A stretch of 64,000 nucleotides of DNA from Solilutibacter pythonis (GCF_003697345.1 NZ_RFLY01000006.1:109626-173625), one strand, 5' to 3'. Positions 44,013 through 53,286 are shown, numbered from the stretch's first letter. Program-made: numbers and translations. Notes: generated from the sequence alone by a model not told the origin.

Positions 44013-46175
44013 TCAGAACTTGCCGTAATAGCCTTCCTTGAGCGCATCGAAGAGATTGGCGGCGGTGTGCGTCTCGCCGTCGTATTCGATTTCCTCGTTG
44101 CCCTTCACTTCCACCACGCAGCCATCCTCCAGTTCGAAGCGGTAGGTGGTGTTCTCCAGGTCCGCCTCTTTCACCAGCACGCCCTGGAACGCGGCTGGGT
44201 TGAAGCGGAAAGTGGTGCAGCCCTTCAGGCCCTTCTCGTGGGCGTAGCGATAGATGTCCTTAAAATCCTCGTAGGGGTAATCGGTCGGGACATTGGCGGT
44301 CTTGGAGATCGAGCTGTCCACCCAGATCTGCGCCGCGGCCTGGACATCGACATGCGCCTTCGGCGTGATGTCGTCGGCGGCGATGAAGTAATCCGGCAAT
44401 TGTTTGTCGGCATCATCGGCGAACGGCATCGCCTCCGGATTCACCAGTTCGCGGTAGGCCAGGAGCTCGTAGGAAAACACGTCGACCTTCTCCTTGCTCT
44501 TCTTGCCCTCGCGGATCACGTTGCGGCTGTAGTGATGGGCGAAAGAGGGTTCGATGCCGTTGGACGCATTATTGGCCAGCGACAGCGAAATGGTGCCGGT
44601 CGGCGCGATGGAGCTGTGGTGGGTGAAGCGCGCGCCGCGCTCGGCCAGCCGCGCGACCAGTTCCGGCGCGACTTCGGCCACCTTCCGCATGTAGCGCGAA
44701 TAGCGCGCGTGCAACTGGCGACCTTCGATGGCATCGCCGACTTTCCAGCCGTCCTTCTCCATCTCCGGGCGCTTGCGCAGCATCTCGGCGGTGACGGCGA
44801 ACTTCTCCAGCATGATCGGCGCGGGGCCTTTTTCCTCGGCCAGTTGCAGGGCGACTTCCCAGCCGGCCACGGCCATCTCGCGCGCGATCCGCTCGGTGAA
44901 GGCGCAGGATTCGCCGCCGCCGTATTTCATCCTCAGCATGGTCATGGCGCTGCCAAGGCCCAGGAAGCCCATGCCGTGGCGGCGCTTGCGCACGATCTCG
45001 TCGCGCTGCCGCGCCAGCGGCAGGCCATTCACTTCCACCACGTTGTCGAGCATGCGGGTGAACACGCGCACCACTTCCTTGTATTCCGCCCAGTCGAAGC
45101 GCGCCTGGTCGGTGAACGGGTCGCGCACGAACCTGGTCAGATTGACCGAACCCAGCAGGCAGGCGCCGTAGGGTGGCAGCGGCTGTTCGCCGCAGGGATT
45201 GGTGGCGCGGATGCTCTCGCACCACCAGTTGTTGTTCATCTCGTTGACCCGGTCGATCAGGATGAAGCCCGGCTCGGCGTAGTCGTAGGTGGAGACCATG
45301 ATCATGTCCCACAGGTGCCGCGCCTTGACCTGGCCGTACACCTTGCAGGCGACCAGGCCGTCGTCACGGGCGAGGTAGCCCTCGCTGGTCGGCCAGTCGC
45401 GCCAGACGATCTCCTCGCGGTTGTCGAGATCGACCTCGTCGCGTTCCTTCACGGAGAGCGGGAAGACCAGCGGCCAGTCGGCGTCGGCCTCGACCGCCGC
45501 CATGAAGCCATCGGTGATGAGCAGCGAAAGGTTGAACTGGCGCAGCCGCCCGTCCTCGCGCTTGGCGCGGATGAAGTCGCGCGCGTCCGGATGCGAAACG
45601 TCGAAAGTGCCCATCTGCGCGCCGCGGCGGCCCCCGGCCGAGGACACGGTGAAACACATCTTGTCGTAGATATCCATGAACGACATCGGGCCGCTGGTGT
45701 AGGCGCCGGCGCCGGCCACGAACGCGCCCTTCGGACGCAGGGTGGAGAACTCGTAGCCGATGCCGCAGCCGGCCTTCAGCGTCAGCCCGGCCTCGTGGAC
45801 TTTCTCCAGGATGCCGTCCATCGAATCGACGATGGTGCCCGAAACGGTGCAGTTGATGGTCGAGGTGGCCGGCTTGTGCGCCTGCGCGCCGGCGTTGGAG
45901 ATGATGCGCCCGGCCGGGATCGCACCACGGCGGAGCGCCCAGGCGAAGCGCTCGCCCCAGTGCTCGCGCAATTCGGCGGTCGGCTCGGCCTCGGCCAGCG
46001 CCCTGGCGACGCGCCTGCAGGTGGCTTCGATGTCGGTATCGATCGCTTCGCCCTGCTTGGTCTTCAGCCGGTATTTCTTGTCCCAGATGTCCAGCGAGGC
46101 AGGCTGCATCGGGATGGCGGCATCCGCCTTTTCGCCGTTGTCCGTCCTGACCGCTTCGAGGCGTGCGTTGCTCAT
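44013..46175 (-). CDS. nrdJa: B12-dependent (class II) ribonucleotide reductase catalytic subunit (NrdJa)
   Basis: Makes deoxyribonucleotides using adenosylcobalamin, with no oxygen requirement. 720 residues from the ATG at 46175 (MSNARLEAVRTDNG); the frame is open upstream but reads through the leader. Active-site elements: STINCTVSGT (redox Cys), LKAGCGIGYEFSTLRPKGA, the finger-loop NPCGEQPLPPYGACLLG with the radical Cys, and SSIAPTGTISLSLANNASNG. The C-terminal cysteine tail is missing because it is encoded by nrdJb. Confidence 0.95.
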   Translation of the reverse strand: MSNARLEAVRTDNGEKADAAIPMQPASLDIWDKKYRLKTKQGEAIDTDIEATCRRVARALAEAEPTAELREHWGERFAWALRRGAIPAGRIISNAGAQAHKPATSTINCTVSGTIVDSMDGILEKVHEAGLTLKAGCGIGYEFSTLRPKGAFVAGAGAYTSGPMSFMDIYDKMCFTVSSAGGRRGAQMGTFDVSHPDARDFIRAKREDGRLRQFNLSLLITDGFMAAVEADADWPLVFPLSVKERDEVDLDNREEIVWRDWPTSEGYLARDDGLVACKVYGQVKARHLWDMIMVSTYDYAEPGFILIDRVNEMNNNWWCESIRATNPCGEQPLPPYGACLLGSVNLTRFVRDPFTDQARFDWAEYKEVVRVFTRMLDNVVEVNGLPLARQRDEIVRKRRHGMGFLGLGSAMTMLRMKYGGGESCAFTERIAREMAVAGWEVALQLAEEKGPAPIMLEKFAVTAEMLRKRPEMEKDGWKVGDAIEGRQLHARYSRYMRKVAEVAPELVARLAERGARFTHHSSIAPTGTISLSLANNASNGIEPSFAHHYSRNVIREGKKSKEKVDVFSYELLAYRELVNPEAMPFADDADKQLPDYFIAADDITPKAHVDVQAAAQIWVDSSISKTANVPTDYPYEDFKDIYRYAHEKGLKGCTTFRFNPAAFQGVLVKEADLENTTYRFELEDGCVVEVKGNEEIEYDGETHTAANLFDALKEGYYGKF

Positions 46176-46285
46176 GCCGATGACTCGCTCCCTGTTGAAT
46201 GCCGATGGCGCGCGCCGGGCGCGCGAACCGTTGCTCCGCTGCTTGCGCGATAGCGCCCCGGAGCCGCTCGTCTTTCCCGCTTGCC

Positions 46286-46321
46286 TTGGGCCTTCGACCC
46301 AACCCTTGGGAGCACCCAAGG
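46286..46321 (-). promoter_or_regulatory. Two hairpins in the nrdJa leader
   Basis: Within the about 150-base leader are a stem TTGGG/CCCAA (46286-46302) and a stem CCTTGGG/CCCAAGG with a 4-base loop (46304-46321). The same CCTTGGG and CCCAAG words recur, so alternative pairings are possible. No B12-box consensus was found, so this is not called a cobalamin riboswitch. Confidence 0.45.
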
Positions 46322-46328
46322 AGTGAAA

Positions 46329-46344
46329 CCCCAAGATATAGTGG
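46329..46344 (-). promoter_or_regulatory. Candidate NrdR box upstream of nrdJa
   Basis: On the minus strand, CCACTATATCTTGGGG matches 13 of 16 positions of the NrdR consensus ACACWATATMTNGTGT, about 154 bases before nrdJa. Its TATAT core overlaps a plausible -10, with CTAACT 17 bases upstream as a weak -35. NrdR boxes usually come in pairs; no second good copy was seen at the expected spacing. Confidence 0.5.
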
Positions 46345-46531
46345 AAGCGGAGCGAAAAGTTAGGCCGCCGGACCGGGCCTGTCAACCGCGCTTCCCCATT
46401 CATCCAAAAGAATTTTCAATGACATGCCAGGCGCGCGCCGGATACCCTCGCGGAACGAGCCATTCAGCTTTGTCGCGCCAGACTGCCCACTTCACATCAA
46501 CGCCACCGCCGACACGGGATAACTATCCTCG

Positions 46532-47980
46532 ATGAGCCCCTCCGAGCGCCCTGTCCGCCGCATGCCGCGGCCCCTGCCGACGCTGCTGGCATTGGCCGCC
46601 GCGGCCGGCTTCGGCGGTTTCGCCGCGACCGCCCTGCGCGATGCCATGACCCAGCCCGCCGAAGCGCAGCCGGCCAACGTGCCGATGGCGGCCCCCCTGC
46701 CGCCCGCCGTGGTCGGACAGCCGCGGCCCTCGCTGGCGCCGATGCTGGAAAAAGCGATGCCGGCGGTCGTCAGCGTGCACACCAAGCAACGCATCAGCGT
46801 CAGCCCGTTCGGCAACGATCCGATCTTCCGCCGCGTATTCCCCGAGCTGACCCAGGAGCGGATCAACGAATCGCTGGGCTCGGGCGTGATCGTCGATGCC
46901 GCGCGCGGCTACGTGCTGACCAACCACCACGTGATCGTGAATGCCGACGACGTTTCGGTCACGCTGGCCGACGGCCGCACGCTGAAGGCCGACTTCCTCG
47001 GCTCCGATCCCGATACCGACGTCGCCCTGATGCGGATTCCGGCCAACAAACTCACCGCGATCCCGCTGGCCGACAGCGGCCAGTTGCGGGTCGGCGATTT
47101 CGTGGTCGCCATCGGCAACCCGTTCGGCGTCGGGCAGACGGTGACTTCGGGCATCGTCTCGGCGGTCGGCCGCAGCAACCTGCCGGGCGCGGGTTTCCAG
47201 AACTTCATTCAGACCGATGCCAGCATCAATCCCGGCAACTCCGGCGGCGCGCTGGTCGATCTCGGCGGCCGCCTGGTCGGCATCAATACCGCCAGCTTCA
47301 ACCCGCGCGGCTCGATGGCCGGCAACATCGGGCTGGGCTTCGCCATCCCCACCAACCTGGTCCGCGACATCATGCGGCAGCTCCTCGCCAACAATGGCCA
47401 GGTGCGACGCGGCACGCTGGGCGTGGACACGCAGGACCTGGACGAACGCCGCGCGCGCGCGCTGGGCCTCGGCTCCAGCCGCGGCGCCCTGGTCGCCCGG
47501 GTGCTGCCCGGTTCCTCGGCGGCGGCGGCCGGGCTGCGACCGGGCGACGTGATCGTCGCGGCCAACGGCCAGCGCATCGATAGCGCGGAAACCTTCCGCA
47601 ACTTCCAAGGCCTACAAGCGGCGGACGCGCGTCTTAGCCTGGACATCCGCCGCGACGGCCAGCCGCTGCAACTCTCGGCCGGCCTGCGGGAGGTGCTGCG
47701 CGACGGCGCCAGTCTGGACCCGCGCCTGGCCGGCGTGACCTTCAGCGAACTGCCGGAATCGCTGCGCCGGCAGGGCGCCAGCGGCGTGCAGGTCGATGAC
47801 GTGGCGCGCGGCAGCCGCGCCGAGCGAAGCGGCCTGCGCCGGGGGGACGTGGTGCTGGCCGCCTCCAGCGGCGAGTTCGGCGACCTCGCCAGCTTCCGCG
47901 CCAGCTTCCGCGACGCCCCCCCGCAACTGGTTTTCCGCATTTGGCGCAACGGCCAGCGCGGACAGATCCTGATGCAGTAA
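46532..47980 (+). CDS. degQ: Periplasmic serine protease DegQ/DegP family
   Basis: 482 residues. An N-terminal signal or membrane anchor (about 12-34) is followed by a trypsin-like domain with catalytic His133 (LTNHHVI), Asp163 (DTDVALM) and Ser237 (NPGNSGGAL). Two C-terminal PDZ domains follow, with carboxylate-loop-like starts near GTLGVDTQDL and AGVTFSELP. HtrA proteases degrade or hold misfolded envelope proteins. Divergent from nrdJ. A downstream trio of membrane proteins on the same strand may share its transcript. Confidence 0.94.
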   Translation: MSPSERPVRRMPRPLPTLLALAAAAGFGGFAATALRDAMTQPAEAQPANVPMAAPLPPAVVGQPRPSLAPMLEKAMPAVVSVHTKQRISVSPFGNDPIFRRVFPELTQERINESLGSGVIVDAARGYVLTNHHVIVNADDVSVTLADGRTLKADFLGSDPDTDVALMRIPANKLTAIPLADSGQLRVGDFVVAIGNPFGVGQTVTSGIVSAVGRSNLPGAGFQNFIQTDASINPGNSGGALVDLGGRLVGINTASFNPRGSMAGNIGLGFAIPTNLVRDIMRQLLANNGQVRRGTLGVDTQDLDERRARALGLGSSRGALVARVLPGSSAAAAGLRPGDVIVAANGQRIDSAETFRNFQGLQAADARLSLDIRRDGQPLQLSAGLREVLRDGASLDPRLAGVTFSELPESLRRQGASGVQVDDVARGSRAERSGLRRGDVVLAASSGEFGDLASFRASFRDAPPQLVFRIWRNGQRGQILMQ

Positions 47981-48007
47981 CCCCCCCACCCCCAAGGAGA
48001 CCGTGCC

Positions 48008-48358
48008 ATGAACGTGAAAGACAACCTCGCCGAAGCCGGCAGCCACCTCAAGCAAGCCGCCGCCCACGCGGGCGATTCGATCAAGGGCGCCGCCGCCGCC
48101 GCCGGCGACGAGCTGCGCTACGGCCGCGCCAACATGAAGGCCGAACTGGCCGATTCCGCGGTCGCCGGCCTTTCCGCCGCCGAGGAAATGGGCGCCGCCG
48201 CCAAGGAGCAGATGGACGTGCTGATGGACAAGAGCCGCGACATGATCGACAGCGCCGCCGAGCTGATCCGCGAACGGCCCCTGACCGCCTTCGGCATCGC
48301 CTTCGCCACCGGCTGGGCCATCGCCAAGCTGGCGCGCGCGGGCGGCCAAGACAAGTAA
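48008..48358 (+). CDS. ElaB/YqjD-like (DUF883) membrane protein
   Basis: 116 residues. A long Ala-rich amphipathic helix (about 1-85) is followed by a C-terminal helix with RERPLTAFGIAFATGWAIAKL, the typical RxxP plus glycine-rich tail anchor of the YqjD/ElaB family. E. coli members bind ribosomes and inner membrane in stationary phase. AAGGAGA precedes the start. Confidence 0.85.
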   Translation: MNVKDNLAEAGSHLKQAAAHAGDSIKGAAAAAGDELRYGRANMKAELADSAVAGLSAAEEMGAAAKEQMDVLMDKSRDMIDSAAELIRERPLTAFGIAFATGWAIAKLARAGGQDK

Positions 48359-48364
48359 GCGGCG

Positions 48365-48907
48365 ATGAGCGCCGACAACGGCACGCCGCCGCCCGATCCC
48401 GCGCCCGACCTGCTGGAAACCCTCCGGCAGGTCGGCGCCGCCGGGCGCGCCGGCGTCGATGCCACGCTCGATTCGGCCAAGGCGATGCGCACGCTGGTGT
48501 CCGCCGACATCTCGTTGGCGCGCAGCGCCGCCGGGCGCACGCTGGCGCTGACCGCCGTGGCCATCGTCTTCGGCGCGGTCGCCGGGCTGTTGCTGACCGC
48601 CGCGCTGGTGGCGGTGCTGGCCTTGCGCTTCGGCCTGCCGTGGTCGCTCTCGCTCCTGATCGTCGGGCTGCTCTGCCTGGCCGGCGCGGGTATCGCCGGC
48701 TGGCGGGCCATGCACTATTTCGAGCACACCCGGATGAAGGCCACGCGCCGGCAACTGGCCAGGCTCGGCATCGGCGAACTGGCCGAGCACACGCCGGAAG
48801 CGGGATCGGCGCAATCGACCCGCGAGGCGACCGAACACATGCCGCCGAAACAGACCAACGGCGCGCCGGTGAAGGACCGCCGGGGCATCGACGTGACGCC
48901 GCCCTGA
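48365..48907 (+). CDS. YqjE-like (phage holin superfamily) membrane protein
   Basis: 180 residues. An N-terminal amphipathic helix, two adjacent transmembrane helices (about 63-85 and 92-114, TVAIVFGAVAGLLLTAALVA-like) and a polar tail. This matches the YqjE/DUF1469 layout, which always follows YqjD in enterobacteria. Six bases separate it from the preceding gene. Biochemical function unknown. Confidence 0.8.
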   Translation: MSADNGTPPPDPAPDLLETLRQVGAAGRAGVDATLDSAKAMRTLVSADISLARSAAGRTLALTAVAIVFGAVAGLLLTAALVAVLALRFGLPWSLSLLIVGLLCLAGAGIAGWRAMHYFEHTRMKATRRQLARLGIGELAEHTPEAGSAQSTREATEHMPPKQTNGAPVKDRRGIDVTPP

Positions 48908-48932
48908 GGCGGCTTCGGCACAAGGGAAGATC

Positions 48933-49343
48933 ATGGGCTTCAAGCAACTCATCCACAAAGTCACCCAGGCCGAGCAGGCGCTCGAAGCCCGCGAGCGCAG
49001 CGTCGGCGCCGATTGGCGGCAGTTGCGGACATCCTGGCGGGCGATCTGGACGCCGGGCCGGATCGTGATCGCCGGGCTGGCCAGCGGCTTCCTGGTCGGA
49101 CGCACGCGGCCGCTGGCCGGCATCGGCGGCTCCGGCGTATTGCAGATGCTCTCGGCGCTGTCCGGCCTGGTCGCCGGTGGCGGCGCGCAGGCCGCCGTCG
49201 ACGAAGCCGAGAACGCCCGCCACGAGGCCGGGACGCCGCGCGAGCCCAACCCGCCGACACGGGCGGCCGCCCCCGATGCCGGGGGCAACGACCATGAATC
49301 GCTGCGCCATTACGAGCGCCTGCGCCGCGCCGGCCTGACGTGA
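48933..49343 (+). CDS. YqjK-like small membrane-associated protein
   Basis: 136 residues. Helical start MGFKQLIHKVTQAEQALEAR, a weak central hydrophobic segment (PGRIVIAGLASGFLVG, about 42-57), then a Gly/Ala stretch and a disordered Pro-rich tail. Position after yqjD- and yqjE-like genes suggests a YqjK equivalent. Its stop overlaps the GTG of the next transporter gene. Confidence 0.6.
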   Translation: MGFKQLIHKVTQAEQALEARERSVGADWRQLRTSWRAIWTPGRIVIAGLASGFLVGRTRPLAGIGGSGVLQMLSALSGLVAGGGAQAAVDEAENARHEAGTPREPNPPTRAAAPDAGGNDHESLRHYERLRRAGLT

Positions 49344-50464
49344 GCACGCCGGTGCCGCCCACGCCGGGCGGCGGCCCGCCCTCGCCCGCCAACGACGAAG
49401 CTCCGCTCGCCGCGCCGCCGCGTCCCCGCACCTCGCTGGCGCTGCTGACCCTGGCCACGCTGGCGCTGGGCTGGACGCTGTGGGCCACGCAAACGGTGAT
49501 CCTGCCGATCCTGCTGGCGCTGTTCTTCGCGTTGATCGGCAACCCGATCATCCGCCTGCTGCAAAAGCTGTGTCTGCCGCGCCCGCTCTCGGCGGTGATC
49601 GTGCTGTTCGGCGGGCTGGCGCTGGCCGTGTCGCTCGGGCGGCAACTGGTCGAGCCGGTGGCGTCCTGGCTACAGGAAATGCCGCGCCAGATGAACACGC
49701 TGGCGCCCAAGCTGCGCGCCATGACCAAGCCGGTGCAGGCGGCCAACCGGATGGCCGAGGACATCGCCCGCAGCGCCGGCGGCGAGCGCATCAACAAGCC
49801 GGTGCAAGTGATCAAGACCGAGGTCAACGACCCCTACAAGACCCTGACCGCGACGCCCAGGATCGCCGCCCAGGTGCTGGCGGTGATCCTGCTCACGCTG
49901 TTCTTCATGATCTTCGGCCAGACCTTGCAGAAACGCGCCATCGAACTGCTGCCGGGCCGCCACCACAAGCGCATCACCATCGACATCCTGCAATCGATCG
50001 AACGCGAAATGTCCCGCTACGTGTTGACCATCAGCGCGATCAACGCCGTGCTCGGCCTGGCGGTGGCCGCGGCGCTGCACGTCGCACTGGGCCTGAATCC
50101 ACCCGAGGCGCTGCTGTGGGGCACGCTGAGCGCGCTGCTCAACTACGCGCCCTACGTCGGCCCGGCCATCGGCGCGCTGCTGATGCTGGTGATGGGCCTG
50201 ACCCAGAACGACGGCCTGGCACAGGCGCTGCTGCCGGTGGCGATCTACCTCGGCTTGCAAACGATCGAAGGCCAGGTGGTCACGCCGCTGATCCTCGGCC
50301 GGCGCATGGCGCTCTCGCCGCTGGTCCTGATGCTGGCGCTGATGGTCTTCAGCTTCCTGTGGGGCATGCTTGGCCTGCTGCTGGCGGTGCCGCTGCTGGT
50401 TTGCGGCAAGATCATCCTGTCGAAGGTCGAGGGATTCGAGGGGTGGGCCAGGCTGCTGGAGTAA
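49340..50464 (+). CDS. AI-2E family (PerM-like) transporter
   Basis: 374 residues, start GTG at 49340 in a GTGA overlap. About eight hydrophobic segments in the AI-2E/PerM layout: VILPILLALFFALIGNPIIR at the start and, in the second half, the conserved loop ALLWGTLSALLNYAPYVGPA (about 256-275). Then IYLGLQTIEGQVVTPLILG is the family hallmark. Substrate is not defined; some members export autoinducer-2, others ions or are uncharacterised. Confidence 0.9.
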   Translation: MSTPVPPTPGGGPPSPANDEAPLAAPPRPRTSLALLTLATLALGWTLWATQTVILPILLALFFALIGNPIIRLLQKLCLPRPLSAVIVLFGGLALAVSLGRQLVEPVASWLQEMPRQMNTLAPKLRAMTKPVQAANRMAEDIARSAGGERINKPVQVIKTEVNDPYKTLTATPRIAAQVLAVILLTLFFMIFGQTLQKRAIELLPGRHHKRITIDILQSIEREMSRYVLTISAINAVLGLAVAAALHVALGLNPPEALLWGTLSALLNYAPYVGPAIGALLMLVMGLTQNDGLAQALLPVAIYLGLQTIEGQVVTPLILGRRMALSPLVLMLALMVFSFLWGMLGLLLAVPLLVCGKIILSKVEGFEGWARLLE

Positions 50465-50557
50465 GCCCGCCACCGGCGCAAATCCGCGCGCCCCGCCCCA
50501 TGCGGGCACGCACGCCAAAGGCGGCGAGCGATTGGGCGAGCCGCTAGAATCATCGCG

Positions 50558-51286
50558 ATGAGCCTGACCATCCGCGCCATCAGCCTCGATCTCGACGACA
50601 CCCTGTGGCCATTCCCGCCCATCGGCGAACGCATCGAACGGGTACTGCACGACTGGTTCCTCGAACACTCGCCGCGCACCGCCCGACAGTTCCCGATCCC
50701 GGCCATGCGCCGGCTGCGCGAGCGGGTGATCGAACGCTTTCCCGCGCAATCGCACGACGCCAGCTGGCTGCGGCGCAAGGGCATCGAGATCGCGCTGGCC
50801 GAAAGCGGCGGCGATCCCGCCCTGGCCGATGCCGCCTATGCCGCGTTCTACGTCGAGCGCAACAAGGTGGACTTCTACGCCGACGCGCGCGCCGCGCTCG
50901 CGCGCATCGCCGCGCGCCTGCCGGTGTGCGCGCTGTCCAACGGCAACGCCGATCTCGACACCATCGGCATCGGCCACCTGTTCGCCCAGCGCGTCAGCGC
51001 GCGCGAGTTCGGCGCCGGCAAGCCCGCCCCGGCAATCTTCCTGCACGCCTGCGAGCGCCTTGGCCGGCGCCCGGAAGAAGTGCTGCATGTCGGCGACGAC
51101 ATCGAGGCCGATATCGTCGGCGCGCATCGCGCCGGGCTCGCCACCTGCTGGCTGCACCGCGACGACGCGCGCCCGCGCCACCCCACCTGGCCGAAGCGCG
51201 ATTTCACGCCCAGCCTGACCTTCCCCACCCTGTGCGCACTGGCCGACTGGCTGGACGCGCGCGCCCACGACGAGACCCCGACATGA
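50558..51286 (+). CDS. HAD-family phosphatase (YigB-like)
   Basis: 242 residues. Motif I DLDDTLW at 10-16, motif II in VCALSNGNADL, motif III Lys in GAGKPAPAIF, motif IV HVGDDIEADIVGAHRAG. Closest to YigB, which dephosphorylates 5-amino-6-(5-phosphoribitylamino)uracil in flavin synthesis; that activity is suggested by similarity only. Its stop overlaps the start of the aminopeptidase. Confidence 0.88.
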   Translation: MSLTIRAISLDLDDTLWPFPPIGERIERVLHDWFLEHSPRTARQFPIPAMRRLRERVIERFPAQSHDASWLRRKGIEIALAESGGDPALADAAYAAFYVERNKVDFYADARAALARIAARLPVCALSNGNADLDTIGIGHLFAQRVSAREFGAGKPAPAIFLHACERLGRRPEEVLHVGDDIEADIVGAHRAGLATCWLHRDDARPRHPTWPKRDFTPSLTFPTLCALADWLDARAHDETPT

Positions 51287-52659
51287 ACGACCTGCCCGGC
51301 CTCACCCGCCAACCGCAAGCACCGATCCGTCCGTTCCACTGCGTGCGCGGCGTCGGCTTCGACGACTGGCGCAAGCTGCAACTGCCGGCCATCGGCCAAT
51401 GGCTGGATGCGCAGAAATTCACCGCCGCCTCCGGCAGCAGCGTGCTATTGCCGGGCACCGATGGCATCGAGGGCGCGGTGATCGGCGTTGGCGACATCCA
51501 TGACCCTTTCGCCCATGCGCACGCACCGTTCGCGCTGCCGCCCGGCGACTGGAAACTGGCCGGCGAGCTGGATGCCGAAGGCCGGCGCGCGCTGCTCCTG
51601 GGCTGGGGCCTCGGCAGTTACCGTTTCCGCCGCTACAAGCAACCGTTGCGCGAACCGGCGCGACTGGTGCTGGACGGCCACGCCGATGCGGAAACCCTGG
51701 ACATCCTCGCCGCCTGCCTGCGCGTGCGCGACCTGGTCAATACCCCGACCGAGCACATGGGCCCGGACGAACTCGAAGCGGTGGTGCGCGAAATCGCCGA
51801 GCGCCGCGGCGGCCGGGTAGAGGTCATCGCCGGCGACCAACTTCTGGAGCGAAACTATCCCGCCATCCACGCCGTTGGCCGCGCCTCGCACCGCGCGCCG
51901 CGCCTCATCCAGCTCGAATGGGGCGAGCCCGACGCGCCGCGTCTGGCGCTAGTCGGCAAGGGCGTGTGCTTCGATACCGGCGGCCTCAACCTGAAAGCCA
52001 GCGCCGGCATGCGCAACATGAAGAAGGACATGGGCGGCGCCGCGCACGCCATCGCCCTGGCCGAGCTGATCATGGCCCGCGGCCTGCCCTTGCGACTGTC
52101 GCTGTTCGTCGCCGCGGTGGAAAACGCGGTCGGGCCGAACGCGCTCAGGCCGGGCGAAGTGATCGCCACCCGCAAGGGCACCCGCGTGGAAATCGACAAC
52201 ACCGACGCCGAGGGCCGACTGGTGCTGTGCGATGCGCTGACCCGCGCCGGCGAGGACGACCCCGCGCTGATGCTCGATTTCGCCACCCTGACCGGCGCCG
52301 CCCGCATCGCCCTCGGCCCCGACCTGCCCGCGCTCTACGCCAACGACGACGGCATCGCCGACGCCTGGCGCGCGGCGGGCGATGCGCATTTCGACCCGGT
52401 CTGGCGGATGCCGCTGTGGAAGCCCTATCTGCGCTACCTGGCAAGCGGCATCGCCGATCTGGCCAACGGCAGCGGCACGCCGATGGCCGGCAGCGTCACC
52501 GCCGCGCTCTATCTGCAACACTTCGTGGCCGATACGCAGCCGTGGGCGCACCTCGACGTCTATTCGTGGAACGACAACGACCGCCCCGGCCGCCCCGCCG
52601 GCGGCGAGGCGCAAGCCCTGCGCAGCGCGTTCGCGATGCTGAAGGCGCGCTTCGGCTGA
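51283..52659 (+). CDS. M17 leucyl aminopeptidase family protein
   Basis: 458 residues from the ATG at 51283, overlapping the HAD gene as ATGA. The C-terminal catalytic domain carries the M17 zinc ligands: LVGKGVCFDTGGLNLKAS, MRNMKKDMGGAAH, and the signature NTDAEGRL (about 306-313). LTGAARIALG and SGTPMAGSVTAALYLQHF follow. It cleaves N-terminal residues from peptides in the cytosol. The N-terminal domain is divergent from PepA, as in PepB-like members. Confidence 0.93.
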   Translation: MNDLPGLTRQPQAPIRPFHCVRGVGFDDWRKLQLPAIGQWLDAQKFTAASGSSVLLPGTDGIEGAVIGVGDIHDPFAHAHAPFALPPGDWKLAGELDAEGRRALLLGWGLGSYRFRRYKQPLREPARLVLDGHADAETLDILAACLRVRDLVNTPTEHMGPDELEAVVREIAERRGGRVEVIAGDQLLERNYPAIHAVGRASHRAPRLIQLEWGEPDAPRLALVGKGVCFDTGGLNLKASAGMRNMKKDMGGAAHAIALAELIMARGLPLRLSLFVAAVENAVGPNALRPGEVIATRKGTRVEIDNTDAEGRLVLCDALTRAGEDDPALMLDFATLTGAARIALGPDLPALYANDDGIADAWRAAGDAHFDPVWRMPLWKPYLRYLASGIADLANGSGTPMAGSVTAALYLQHFVADTQPWAHLDVYSWNDNDRPGRPAGGEAQALRSAFAMLKARFG

Positions 52660-52729
52660 GCACAAAGACGGGCAAGGCTGGCGCATGCATGCGGCGATCT
52701 TGATCTTGGCAAGCCGGCCCGGTGGCGAC

Positions 52730-53286
52730 ATCGCGCAGGTCGCGGATCGCCCGCCAGATCAGCCGGCGGGCCTCGATATCGAGACCGGTGGTGGGTTCAT
52801 CGAGGAACAGCAGTTCGGGCGCACCGCAGATCGCCAGCGCGAACTGCGCGCGCCGCGGCTGCCCGCCGGAAAGCCGGCCATAACGACGATCGAGCAAGCC
52901 ATCCAGCCCGGCCAGCGTCACGCAGTCGGCCTGCGTGCGCGGATTCGGGTAGCAGGCGCGGAGGGCTTCGAGCAATTCACCGACGGTGGAAGTCTCGGGC
53001 AGCCGCGCCGATTGCAGCATGGCGCCAATCCGGTAACGCGCGACCAGCGACCGTGGCGGCTGCCCGAACAACTCGGCACGCCCCGTATCGGCCGCCCCCA
53101 GCCCCAGCATCACACCGATCGCCGTGCTCTTGCCGGCGCCGTTGGCGCCTAGCGGGGCCAGCACTTCGCCACGCTGGATTCGCAGGTCGAAGCCGCCCAG
53201 CGCCGCCACGCCGCCATAGCGTTTGCGCGCGCCGGCAGGCGGGCGACCTCCCGCGTGGCGTGGTCGGGCGTCGTTGGCATGTCCAT
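52730..53286 (-). pseudogene. Remnant of an ABC transporter ATPase gene
   Basis: Walker A (GANGAGKST), signature (RLSGGQPRRAQFALAI) and Walker B (LLFLDEPTTGLD) can be read in one frame from 53209. The homology stops dead after WRAIRDLRD near 52730, before the D-loop and H-loop parts. The natural N-terminus (MPTTPDHATREV at 53280) is in a different frame, with a shift around RKRYGGVAALGG. The gene is therefore both frameshifted and truncated, and no permease lies beside it. Not expected to be functional. Confidence 0.75.

Noticed and set aside
44067..46253. Long plus-strand open frame of 728 codons
   Set aside because: It lies antisense to nrdJa; its His/Gly/Arg-rich composition is what GC-rich codon bias produces on the other strand, and nrdJa has clear catalytic motifs.
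46176..46420. Cobalamin riboswitch upstream of the B12-dependent reductase
   Set aside because: I searched the leader for the conserved B12 box and found none; only simple hairpins are present.
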